In this document: positions 1-6,310 of the stretch, in pieces
How the letters are laid out: each line of letters opens with the position of its first letter
How positions within the stretch are numbered: position 1 is the stretch's first letter
Assembly: GCA_948750805.1 (NCBI GenBank)
Contig: CAPZYV010000035.1
Location: forward strand, 1 to 9,313
From: an uncultured Bacilli bacterium
GTDB lineage: Bacteria > Bacillota_I > Bacilli_A > RF39 > UBA660
Length of the DNA: 9,313 nt
Direction of reading: 5' to 3'
Made by a program: the position numbers and the translations under genes
The notes under the pieces: model-generated
The model's database searches: none
Told to the model about the DNA's origin: nothing
What the model saw: the letters and a program-made list of their open reading frames with translations, nothing else

Positions 1-657
1 AATACTTAAAAGTAAACTAATTTTAAAATGTCTTCTACTTCTTTTTTTTAATAACTCTTTTTTTAATAGCGCTTCATTACTTATTTTTACATTATCACGA
101 TAATATAAACCTAAAGCATTTCCATCTTCTATACAATAATCATACCATTTTTGATAATCAATATTTTTAAGGTTATTACTTATTATTAGGTTTAATATAT
201 ATTCTTCGTTAGTGAGTAAATTATTATCAGCATTTTTTAAAATTTTTATTAAATACTTATCTTTTTGCTTTATTAAACTCATATAATTTCTAGCACATAA
301 ATCAAGAATAACAGCAATAATGTCTTTATGATTTTCAATCGTTGAATCAATAAGCAAAGAATTAACTCCTATTCCGTAATTATTTGGTAGCTCTCTATAA
401 TATATATAAGGATTAGTTTTTTTAACATACATTCTTTCTTTAAATATTTCAATTTTTCCTTTTGAAATTCCAACGACAATAGATATTAGACCCCCAAATA
501 TTAATATTAATAATAAAATATAAGCTATAATCTCTATTATATGGGTTGCTTTAATTAGAAAATATATTAGAAATGAAGTAATTATTATTAATAATAAAAT
601 ACATATTATTGTTTGCTTTATATTTTTCTTTCTTTTATATTTAGTATTCTTTTTCAT
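1..657 (-). CDS. DUF2207-like membrane protein, C-terminal half only; truncated by window edge
   Basis: The minus strand is open for 219 codons from the ATG at 655-657 to the left edge, with no stop, so the gene continues outside. A GGAG ribosome site lies just upstream in the context GGAGTTTATATG. The protein starts with a Lys-rich cytosolic tip (residues 1-16), then two hydrophobic segments (about 17-36 and 40-63), then a soluble part. That part contains YYRELP at residues 86-91, then a stretch rich in D/I/A that resembles the '(Y/F)YREIP ... kdvvA-ilDLa-rgyi' region of the DUF2207 family of predicted bacterial membrane proteins, whose function is unknown. Family membership is my recognition from the motif, not a search. 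The large N-terminal extracellular beta domain typical of DUF2207 is absent, because the ORF begins directly at the membrane segments. Any function would be a guess. Confidence 0.7.
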   Translation of the reverse strand, partial: MKKNTKYKRKKNIKQTIICILLLIIITSFLIYFLIKATHIIEIIAYILLLILIFGGLISIVVGISKGKIEIFKERMYVKKTNPYIYYRELPNNYGIGVNSLLIDSTIENHKDIIAVILDLCARNYMSLIKQKDKYLIKILKNADNNLLTNEEYILNLIISNNLKNIDYQKWYDYCIEDGNALGLYYRDNVKISNEALLKKELLKKRSRRHFKISLLLSI

Positions 658-681
658 ATAAACTCCTATTTTCTTTATCTA

Positions 682-690
682 ATTATATCA
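682..690 (-). promoter_or_regulatory. Extended -10 promoter element for the DUF2207-like gene
   Basis: On the minus strand the sequence reads TGATATAAT: a perfect TATAAT with a TGn extension, about 25 bases before the start codon at 657. The -35 region at 17-bp spacing is poor, as expected for an extended -10 promoter. AT richness makes chance TATAAT matches common, so the TG extension is the main support. Confidence 0.5.
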
Positions 691-735
691 GAGTTTTTTA
701 TATCATAATTTTTATATGTATACAATGTTCTTTTT

Positions 736-753
736 TTTACATTTATTATACAA
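736..753 (-). repeat. Conserved leader block, copy 1
   Basis: The plus strand reads TTTACATTTATTATACAA. It matches a block at 1751-1769 except for one inserted G. Both copies lie about 70-80 bases upstream of a gene start that shares the same ribosome-site context (GGAGTTTATATG). It may be a regulator site or the remnant of a duplicated intergenic segment. Confidence 0.4.
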
Positions 754-798
754 GTTTTATAATTATTTGCAAAACAGCTTTCATTATCGCAAGCCAAT

Positions 799-825
799 AA
801 AAAAAGAATAGATTTTTTCTATTCT
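799..825 (-). terminator. Intrinsic terminator of the 819-1682 gene
   Basis: In the minus-strand transcript an 8-bp stem AGAATAGA/TCTATTCT with a 5-A loop is followed at once by seven U's. The TAG stop codon of the upstream gene (819-821) lies inside the left arm, so termination directly abuts the coding end. The core stem (GAATAGA/TCTATTC) nearly repeats the terminator after yebC at 1768-1793. Confidence 0.8.
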
Positions 826-1682
826 ACTACATCTGTTTGATACCAATAATACCCTGTATCATTTTTCTTATAAATATGTTTATATTTTGTGAATTTATCT
901 TTATGTTCTTTTATGTAATTTATAGCATCATTATTATTTATTTTAACTTCATATTTATTGTAATAATCTCTTAATATTTTTTCTTCGTTTAATTCTAATA
1001 GTAAAGCAGCATTTTCGTAAATTATTAATTCTTTTTCATTTGCTTCATATTTTTCTATTAAATTTATGTTAGTTTGAAAATTATCTCCACCACCACACAT
1101 TATTATATTACCATTATCATAATAATAACACATACCATTAATATTGAATGTATCTTCAACTTCCATAGCATTTTTTAAGCTGCCTAATTCATAATTGTAC
1201 ATTTCTTTTAATTTTGAATTAATAAATGTTAAAGAATAATAATCTTTGGTAGTTAACTCTTCATCAATACTCTCTACTCCCATTATTGATGACATTATTT
1301 TTTTATTTAAACTAATTTCTTTATTATTAGCAAAGTATTTATTATCGTTGGATAACAAAGTTATAACTCTCGCTAAAAGTAAGTTTTTATTAATACTATT
1401 AATGTTAGCAATTTTCATATCATAAGCACCTTGGATAGGATTATTATTGTTATAAAGGGAATAATCATTTCCATTGGGAATATAACTTAAATATTGTTCT
1501 AATTCTTTTTCGCTTAAAGTAATTTTTTCTTCCTCTTTTTTGTTTTCTTCTTGCTTATCTTTTTCTTTTATTTCTGAATTATTACTTTTTTTATCCATTA
1601 AAATATAAGTTGTTCCTGCACTTATTACTCCTACTAATATTATAATTAATACTATATAAATATATCTTTCTATTCTTTTCAT
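819..1682 (-). CDS. Unrecognised signal-anchored extracellular protein, 287 aa
   Basis: I do not recognise a characterised family. Residues 1-6 are basic and residues 7-28 form one hydrophobic helix with no lipobox Cys. This suggests an uncleaved signal anchor with the C-terminus outside. Residues 30-56 are a highly charged Lys/Glu linker, followed by a mixed alpha/beta domain (about 57-287). The only two cysteines, C185 and C196, flank an aromatic, Gly/Asn-rich probable hairpin and could form a disulfide outside the cell. The C-terminus is Tyr/Trp-rich (GYYWYQ near 277-282). The ATG has GGAG 5-6 bases upstream and a TGCTAAAAT promoter, so the gene is probably monocistronic, with a terminator overlapping its stop. 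Similar tails occur in hypothetical proteins of uncultured Bacilli by my recollection only. Confidence 0.85.
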   Translation of the reverse strand: MKRIERYIYIVLIIILVGVISAGTTYILMDKKSNNSEIKEKDKQEENKKEEEKITLSEKELEQYLSYIPNGNDYSLYNNNNPIQGAYDMKIANINSINKNLLLARVITLLSNDNKYFANNKEISLNKKIMSSIMGVESIDEELTTKDYYSLTFINSKLKEMYNYELGSLKNAMEVEDTFNINGMCYYYDNGNIIMCGGGDNFQTNINLIEKYEANEKELIIYENAALLLELNEEKILRDYYNKYEVKINNNDAINYIKEHKDKFTKYKHIYKKNDTGYYWYQTDVVE

Positions 1683-1706
1683 ATAAACTCCTTTTTTCCT
1701 ATTTAT

Positions 1707-1715
1707 ATTTTAGCA
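1707..1715 (-). promoter_or_regulatory. Extended -10 promoter element for the 819-1682 gene
   Basis: The minus strand reads TGCTAAAAT, a TGn-extended -10 box about 25 bases before the ATG at 1682. No good -35 is visible. The spacing to the start matches that of the extended -10 in front of the left-edge gene. Confidence 0.45.
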
Positions 1716-1750
1716 TATTTTTAAGATATATTTTTTTATATACTATTTAC

Positions 1751-1769
1751 TTTACATTTAGTTATACAA
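1751..1769 (-). repeat. Conserved leader block, copy 2
   Basis: The plus strand reads TTTACATTTAGTTATACAA, the partner of the block at 736-753 with one extra base. It starts immediately after the U-tract of the yebC terminator and lies about 70 bases upstream of the 819-1682 start. Confidence 0.4.
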
Positions 1770-1793
1770 AAAAGAATAGATTTCTCTATCCTT
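1768..1793 (-). terminator. Intrinsic terminator of yebC
   Basis: In the transcript the stem AAGGATAGA/TCTATTCTT (nine pairs including one G-U) closes a GAAA tetraloop and runs into a six-U tract. It starts two bases after the yebC stop codon (1796-1798). Confidence 0.85.
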
Positions 1794-1795
1794 AA

Positions 1796-2518
1796 TTAAT
1801 CACGTCCATTTACATTATGATATATTTCTGTTACATCTTCTACATCATCAAGTAATTTATATAATTTATCAAATTCAGCTAATTCTTCAGGATTTAAATC
1901 AACCATATTTTTAGCAAACATCCCTATTTCATCAAAATCATATTCAACATTGCCAGCTATTTTTTCAATAATATCTTTAGTATTATTAATATCATTAGGA
2001 TGAACACTAATTGTTAATTCATTATCAACATTCTCAAATTCAGTTGGTTCGATTCCTGCTTCTAAAAGATTCTCAAATATTGCTTCTTCTTTATCAGTTT
2101 TAAAAGTTACAATAGCTAAATAATCATAATTATATGCTACACTATTAGTTACACCTAAACTTTTATTAACTTTGTTAAAAGCAGCTCGAACCATACCTAC
2201 TGTACGGTTTACATTATCTGTTAAGGTTTTAATAATTAAAGTAGATGCTCCAGGACCAAAGCCTTCATATATTACTTCATGATAGTCTTCGCCACCTATA
2301 CCTTTAGCCTTTTCAACGGCACGATTTATAATATCACTTGGTACTTGAGCTTTTTTAGCTTTTTCTATCATACGTTTTAAAACAATATTGCTTTCAGGTT
2401 CTGGTACACCTTTTTTTGCAGCTAAATATATTTCTTTAGCAAATGTAGAATAGGTTTTAGCTTTAATAGCTCCTGTTTTTTGAATACTCGCTTTACGAAC
2501 TTCATAGGCTCTTCCCAT
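1796..2518 (-). CDS. yebC: YebC/TACO1-family translation factor, YeeN/YebC2 subtype
   Basis: This is a 240-residue cytosolic protein of normal family length. It begins MGRAYEVRK, the form typical of the YeeN-like (YebC2) branch rather than the MAGHSKW start of classical YebC. The family core is clear: AKEIY near 27-31, an AKKAQVP segment at 54-60, YEGFGP at 84-89 and the DNVNRT block at 101-106. The acidic C-terminus ends in the usual (V/I)YHNV motif near 232-236. Older annotation calls the family transcriptional regulators. Mitochondrial TACO1 and more recent bacterial work point to ribosome-associated relief of stalling on proline-rich sequences. The start is secure, with a strong GGAGGT six bases before the ATG. 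It has its own promoter and terminator, so it is a single-gene unit. No key region is missing. Confidence 0.95.
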   Translation of the reverse strand: MGRAYEVRKASIQKTGAIKAKTYSTFAKEIYLAAKKGVPEPESNIVLKRMIEKAKKAQVPSDIINRAVEKAKGIGGEDYHEVIYEGFGPGASTLIIKTLTDNVNRTVGMVRAAFNKVNKSLGVTNSVAYNYDYLAIVTFKTDKEEAIFENLLEAGIEPTEFENVDNELTISVHPNDINNTKDIIEKIAGNVEYDFDEIGMFAKNMVDLNPEELAEFDKLYKLLDDVEDVTEIYHNVNGRD

Positions 2519-2543
2519 AAAATTACCTCCTAAAATCTGTTAA

Positions 2544-2573
2544 ATTATATCACTTCATAATATAATATGTCTA
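2544..2573 (-). promoter_or_regulatory. yebC promoter
   Basis: On the minus strand, TAGACA (2568-2573; one mismatch to TTGACA) and TATAAT (2544-2549) are 18 bp apart, with a TGA extension before the -10. This is the best-formed promoter in the window, about 25 bases upstream of the yebC ATG. Confidence 0.7.
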
Positions 2574-2584
2574 GCATATTATAT
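2560..2584. repeat. 10-bp perfect inverted repeat over patatin stop and yebC -35
   Basis: ATATAATATG and CATATTATAT flank a 5-base spacer (TCTAG on the plus strand). The palindrome covers the patatin stop codon (2579-2581) and the yebC -35 box (2568-2573). It lacks a U-tract, so it is not a standard terminator. It could be an operator or an mRNA 3'-end hairpin, or a chance effect of AT-rich sequence. Confidence 0.45.
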
Positions 2585-3628
2585 GAAATGTTTTAGTTTT
2601 TTTACATATTTATAAATAAATAAGTCGTTATTATAGTTTTTATTTAAAAATTTTATTACTTTTAATGGATTATATATTTTATAATAGTTAACACTTTCGT
2701 GTTCCATAATATATTCTAAAGCTTTAATAGTAGTTTCTTTATATGTATTTGTTTTAAAGAAATTTTTTACACGACGATAAAATCTAGACTTTACTTTTCG
2801 ATTTAAGTACTTATAATAATTTTCACTTTTAACTTTAAAAACATATTTTTCACCATCAAGATGTTTTAATATTCTTATCGTATCATAGTAACCCATTTTA
2901 ATATTTTCATCTATCCGATTAGGGTCTAAGTCCATGACTCCTCCGAGTTTTCTTTTGGATTCAATGACAATGACATTTGCATTTTTATCATAAGGCCTTG
3001 AAATGCCAATTCCGTGTACTTTTACTAAATAAATAGTGTCAAAGCCTTTATTAAGTAACATGTTTACGGGACCTAAATCGTAAAAGCCACCATCAAGATA
3101 ATAATTATCATCAATAATTTTTTCCATTTTAAATATAGGAAGATAAGCACTAGCTAAAATATATTCTTTGATTTTTTCTTTACTCATATCACTTTTATAT
3201 AAATAAAGTGGCTTGAAATCTTTAAATCTTACAGTACAAATGCCAAATTCAATATTACTATTAAATAAAGCATCAACATCTAAGTATTCATCTATTACTT
3301 TTTTTAAACCAGTTAATTCAATTCCTTTATTTTTAATTATTTTAATAAAACTAGTAGCTGCATTTTTAAAAAAACTTAAGTTTATTTCCTTTTTATTTAC
3401 AGCATCTATAAAAGAATCTGAAAATCCAAAGACATGTCCCATACTTAAACTGCGCCACAATGATGGTAAAATATATCCTTTACCACTGGCAATAACAGCA
3501 CCATTTAAAGCACCAATGCTAGTGCCACATACCCCATCAATTTTAAGACCACATTCATACATTGCCATATAGACACCAGCTTGATAAGAACCTCTAACTC
3601 CCCCGCCTTCTAGTGCAAGACCAATCAT
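2579..3628 (-). CDS. Patatin-like phospholipase (serine acylhydrolase)
   Basis: This is a 349-residue, probably cytosolic or membrane-associated lipid acyl hydrolase. The N-terminus carries the oxyanion-hole motif GGGVRG (residues 8-13), then GTSIG (35-39) with nucleophile Ser37. ASAYLPIF (159-166) is the usual conserved patatin segment, and DGG (179-181) supplies Asp179 of the Ser-Asp dyad. All catalytic elements are intact. No signal peptide is seen. The region after about residue 220 is basic (many Lys/Arg/Tyr) and could bind acidic lipid headgroups, which is an inference. Its ATG overlaps the TGA of the upstream SDR gene (ATGA at 3625-3628) and has only a weak AAGG ribosome site, so translational coupling is likely. 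The family hydrolyses phospholipids or other acyl esters. The substrate cannot be read from sequence. Confidence 0.92.
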   Translation of the reverse strand: MIGLALEGGGVRGSYQAGVYMAMYECGLKIDGVCGTSIGALNGAVIASGKGYILPSLWRSLSMGHVFGFSDSFIDAVNKKEINLSFFKNAATSFIKIIKNKGIELTGLKKVIDEYLDVDALFNSNIEFGICTVRFKDFKPLYLYKSDMSKEKIKEYILASAYLPIFKMEKIIDDNYYLDGGFYDLGPVNMLLNKGFDTIYLVKVHGIGISRPYDKNANVIVIESKRKLGGVMDLDPNRIDENIKMGYYDTIRILKHLDGEKYVFKVKSENYYKYLNRKVKSRFYRRVKNFFKTNTYKETTIKALEYIMEHESVNYYKIYNPLKVIKFLNKNYNNDLFIYKYVKKLKHFI

Positions 3629-4560
3629 TTTTTACCAACCTTTAAGAAAAAGACAAATGGCTTAGCAAGTAAGCGATTAATCCATCTTCTTTTATTTGTT
3701 CTTTTTATAGTCATATAATATGAAGTTAATGATTCACTTCTAAATTCTAAAATATCATTTAACTTGTCACTATCTTCATAAATATGGCAATAGAAATTCT
3801 TATCTAAAAATAAAAGAGTTAATAAATATTTAAAACTTAAGCCATAAATGGATAAGACATTTGCCAAGATTTCTTTATAAGTACCTTTTGTTGCATCTCC
3901 TCCACCTGCATTAAATGTTTTTTTATTTAATTTATCGATATGGTTTAGAGCACTTACAAATAAATAGGCAGCATCATTATCTGTAAGGGCTTCAAGTTGA
4001 GTATTTCTTTTTACATTATACATAAATGCATTACTTTTTGGGTCACATAAAATTAGTGGTAATCTAATAATGGTATATTTTTTTAATTTTTCTTTAATTA
4101 AATTTTCTATTTTAAGCTTTGTGTTACTATAATAATCCATTTCAGTAAGATTAGATATAGTTTTAGTCGTAGCTATATCACATTTACCATATATGGTTGT
4201 GCTTGATGAAAATATTAAAAAACAATTAGGATTAGAAAAGTTTATAGCTTTAATTAAATTTTCCATACCAGCATATTCTATAGCATCACTAAGACCTTTT
4301 TTTATATCAGCAATAGGTGGTAATACTCCAGCTAAATTTATAATATAATCTTGGCCTTTTACTAAAGCCGACATTAAAACATTATCATTTATATCACCAT
4401 AAATAATATTTATGCGACGACGATACTTTTTTAGCTTTTTTAAACTATTTTTATTTCTTAAATCTAGAGCGGTTATCTCATATTTACCTTCACTTAATAA
4501 ATATTTTATAACTTTGTTACCAATAGTTCCTGCAGCACCTGTAACTAAAACTTTTTTCAT
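3625..4560 (-). CDS. NAD(P)-dependent epimerase/dehydratase-type extended SDR
   Basis: This 311-residue Rossmann-fold protein has the nucleotide-binding motif TGAAGTIG at 7-14. An acidic residue at the end of beta-2 (Asp33) favours NAD over NADP. GDI follows at 55-57, NLAG at 75-78 and the catalytic Ser region SSSTTIYG at 118-125. Tyr144 and Lys148 form the YxxxK pair. A GGG at about 218-220 fits the usual substrate-domain entry loop. This is the layout of UDP-sugar epimerase/dehydratase relatives, but the substrate domain is short and the exact reaction is unknown. It sits 12 bases after the ZIP gene with a good GGAG eight bases before the ATG, and overlaps the patatin gene by 4 bases. It is therefore the middle gene of a three-gene operon. 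Its TGA stop argues for the standard code. A closely related NmrA-like or steroid-dehydrogenase-like SDR is an alternative. Confidence 0.88.
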   Translation of the reverse strand: MKKVLVTGAAGTIGNKVIKYLLSEGKYEITALDLRNKNSLKKLKKYRRRINIIYGDINDNVLMSALVKGQDYIINLAGVLPPIADIKKGLSDAIEYAGMENLIKAINFSNPNCFLIFSSSTTIYGKCDIATTKTISNLTEMDYYSNTKLKIENLIKEKLKKYTIIRLPLILCDPKSNAFMYNVKRNTQLEALTDNDAAYLFVSALNHIDKLNKKTFNAGGGDATKGTYKEILANVLSIYGLSFKYLLTLLFLDKNFYCHIYEDSDKLNDILEFRSESLTSYYMTIKRTNKRRWINRLLAKPFVFFLKVGKK

Positions 4561-4572
4561 TTAAAACACTCC

Positions 4573-5325
4573 TTAAATAAATGCTGAACATATTAATAAT
4601 ATTAAGCCAATTATTAAACCAATGATGGTTTCTTTTTCTTTTATATCAGTTATAACTTCTGGTAATAATTCTAACACAGCTATATAAATTAGCATACCAA
4701 CTGTTATAGAAGTTATCGATATTAGGACAATATTACTTATATCCCCTATAATTAAAAATATGATTCCTCCTAATAAACTAGATAAAGTAAGTAAAAGAAT
4801 AAGTACTTTATTTTGTCTCATGTTAATAGAACTAAAAATATGAGTTCCAAGAGGTATATTATGAAGAGCTACTGATAAACTAGTTAAAATGCCTACTTTT
4901 AAATCAGCATTGGTTAAACCAAATATAGCAAATCCTTCTAATATATTATGAAGTATTAAACTTATAATGGTAAGGGTTCCAATATGATTGATATGACTTA
5001 CATGCTCTTTTATATTTTGTTCGCCTTCATGATGTTCATGATGATGGTCTGGAATAAATAAATCTAATATTTTTAAGATTATAAAACCTAAAAGTACAAA
5101 TATTAAAATGATAACAATACCTTTAGTTTTATTAATACTTTCTATTAATTCTAAAAGCTCTGGTATTAAATCAAATAATAATAAAGCAAGCATTATTACC
5201 AAAGCTAAAGAAATACTAAAATGATTTAATTTATTTTTATCTTTAACTCGTTTAGAAATTAAGCCCCCTATAAGGAAGAATAAACCAGCGATTAGAGTTA
5301 GTGTTATTCCGTAGTATTTGTTCAT
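4573..5325 (-). CDS. ZIP-family divalent metal transporter
   Basis: This is a polytopic protein of 250 aa from the ATG at 5323-5325. A GTG three codons earlier is open but lies one base from the ribosome site. In the 253-residue GTG-start numbering, hydrophobic helices fall near 8-27, 39-60, 72-94, 119-140, 147-170, 177-197, 200-224 and 236-252, which gives the eight-helix ZIP fold. DLIPE sits at 55-59. A cytosolic His-rich loop (HHHEHH at 97-102, more His to 117) is typical of zinc-handling ZIPs. TM4 has HNILEG (129-134), keeping His, Asn and Glu of the metal site. TM5 has HNIPLG (158-163), where the more usual HNIPEG glutamate is Leu162. It most likely imports Zn2+ or another divalent metal. 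It is the first gene of an operon with the SDR and patatin genes. Annotation as ZupT would go beyond the evidence. Confidence 0.92.
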   Translation of the reverse strand: MNKYYGITLTLIAGLFFLIGGLISKRVKDKNKLNHFSISLALVIMLALLLFDLIPELLELIESINKTKGIVIILIFVLLGFIILKILDLFIPDHHHEHHEGEQNIKEHVSHINHIGTLTIISLILHNILEGFAIFGLTNADLKVGILTSLSVALHNIPLGTHIFSSINMRQNKVLILLLTLSSLLGGIIFLIIGDISNIVLISITSITVGMLIYIAVLELLPEVITDIKEKETIIGLIIGLILLICSAFI

Positions 5326-5335
5326 GTTTTTCACA

Positions 5336-5339
5336 CTCC
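5336..5339 (-). promoter_or_regulatory. Ribosome binding site that decides the ZIP start
   Basis: GGAG on the minus strand is 10 bases before the ATG at 5325 but only one base before the upstream in-frame GTG at 5334. The GTG cannot use it, so the ATG is preferred. Confidence 0.75.
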
Positions 5340-5345
5340 ATATTA

Positions 5346-5374
5346 ATTATACATTTATTTAGAAAATTAAGCAA
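5346..5374 (-). promoter_or_regulatory. Promoter of the ZIP-SDR-patatin operon
   Basis: On the minus strand TTGCTT (5369-5374) and a perfect TATAAT (5346-5351) are separated by 17 bp, about 20 bases before the ZIP ATG. The promoter sits just after the terminator of the preceding unit, which supports a new transcription start here. Confidence 0.6.
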
Positions 5375-5397
5375 ATAAAATATTAAATGCAGGCAAT

Positions 5398-5423
5398 AAA
5401 AAAACTATGAGATTACATAGTTT
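5398..5423 (-). terminator. Intrinsic terminator of the zinc-ribbon gene pair
   Basis: In the transcript an 8-bp stem AAACTATG/CATAGTTT with a six-base loop merges into a run of seven U's. It starts two bases after the TAA stop at 5426-5428. The stem is AU-rich but complete. Confidence 0.75.
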
Positions 5424-5425
5424 CA

Positions 5426-6295
5426 TTACCAATTAAAGATATCAGAATAAGTAGAATTATTTCTAAAATTAACTTCTTTAGTAATATCAGTTAGAAAGCT
5501 ACCAGCAAATACTAATATAGCTATAATAAAGGAAATTACCCAAATTATAATTAAACTAGTTAAAGCATATGATTTTTTATCTTCTGGTATTTCAGTAACT
5601 TTTAAATAACCTAAAGCATAATGGAAGAAACAAGCAATACTAATAACTGAACCGATTATAGCACCTACAAATGTTAATAAATTTAAATAATATAAGATGG
5701 CCATTAAAAGATTAGTTATAATAGTTGGAATCATACTTGTTGCATATAGACTTAATGATTTTTTAAGACTAAAGTTATAGTTTTTAGTTAATCTAGCTAC
5801 TAAATAACTAGCAATTACAGGAATAAATGATAAAGCATAATATAAAATACTAACATATAAGAATATTTTAAAATATGGTATATCAATATAATGACTTATA
5901 CTTACTCTAGAAGCACCATTAAAGGTTACTAGTATTCTCGAAAATGATGCCATTATATATAATCCGAAACTTATTGCAATTAAAGCAAGCATTATTAAAT
6001 CTTTTTTGGTATTCATATTTTTTACTTCATTATCTAAAGTTGTACTAGGTTTTTTATACATATTAATAATAGTATTAAGTATTCCTTTTCCCATACTTGC
6101 GATAGCATCAGTATTAATGCTTACTACTTCAGTATTAAGTGTACAAGAACAATTCTCACCATCTAATAATTCTTTGCCACATTTGGTACAAAATCTTTTC
6201 TCTACTTTTACTTCTTCTACTTTCTTTTTAGGTGTTGTGCTTTTAGGAGCACTTTTTTTAGTTGTACTTTTCTTTGGTACGTTTTCTTCAGCCAT
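5426..6295 (-). CDS. Zinc-ribbon polytopic membrane protein, Yip1-like
   Basis: This is a 289-residue protein from the ATG at 6293-6295. In that numbering residues 1-30 are a Lys/Thr/Ser/Pro-rich, low-complexity tail with repeated KK and PK steps, like a histone-H1 tail. Next comes a small zinc-ribbon motif with C36, C39, C49 and C51 (CxxC...CxC). An amphipathic linker leads to about five hydrophobic segments (near 97-123, 141-170, 183-203, 205-225 and 243-265). Zinc ribbon plus a five-helix membrane part resembles Yip1-domain proteins of Bacillota. I base this on architecture, not a diagnostic motif. The function is unknown; a membrane-organising or trafficking-like role is speculation. It follows the 7741-6311 gene by 15 bases and shares its transcript, and both encode an N-terminal zinc ribbon. 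Confidence 0.82.
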   Translation of the reverse strand: MAEENVPKKSTTKKSAPKSTTPKKKVEEVKVEKRFCTKCGKELLDGENCSCTLNTEVVSINTDAIASMGKGILNTIINMYKKPSTTLDNEVKNMNTKKDLIMLALIAISFGLYIMASFSRILVTFNGASRVSISHYIDIPYFKIFLYVSILYYALSFIPVIASYLVARLTKNYNFSLKKSLSLYATSMIPTIITNLLMAILYYLNLLTFVGAIIGSVISIACFFHYALGYLKVTEIPEDKKSYALTSLIIIWVISFIIAILVFAGSFLTDITKEVNFRNNSTYSDIFNW

Positions 6296-6305
6296 TATTC
6301 TCACA

Positions 6306-6309
6306 CTCC
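6306..6309 (-). promoter_or_regulatory. Ribosome binding site that decides the Yip1-like start
   Basis: GGAG lies 10 bases before the ATG at 6295 and one base before an in-frame GTG at 6304. The arrangement GGAGTGTGA is identical to that before the ZIP gene, and again favours the downstream ATG. Confidence 0.75.
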
Positions 6310-6310
6310 T

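Noticed and set aside
749..787. Minus-strand mini-ORF of 12 codons (MKAVLQ...) between the two left-most genes
   Set aside because: It has no ribosome binding site, sits just after a terminator and before the next promoter, and is too short to separate from chance.
3213..3572. Plus-strand ORF of 119 codons inside the patatin gene
   Set aside because: It lies opposite the catalytic region of a clear patatin, has no ribosome site or family motif, and is a shadow of the real frame.
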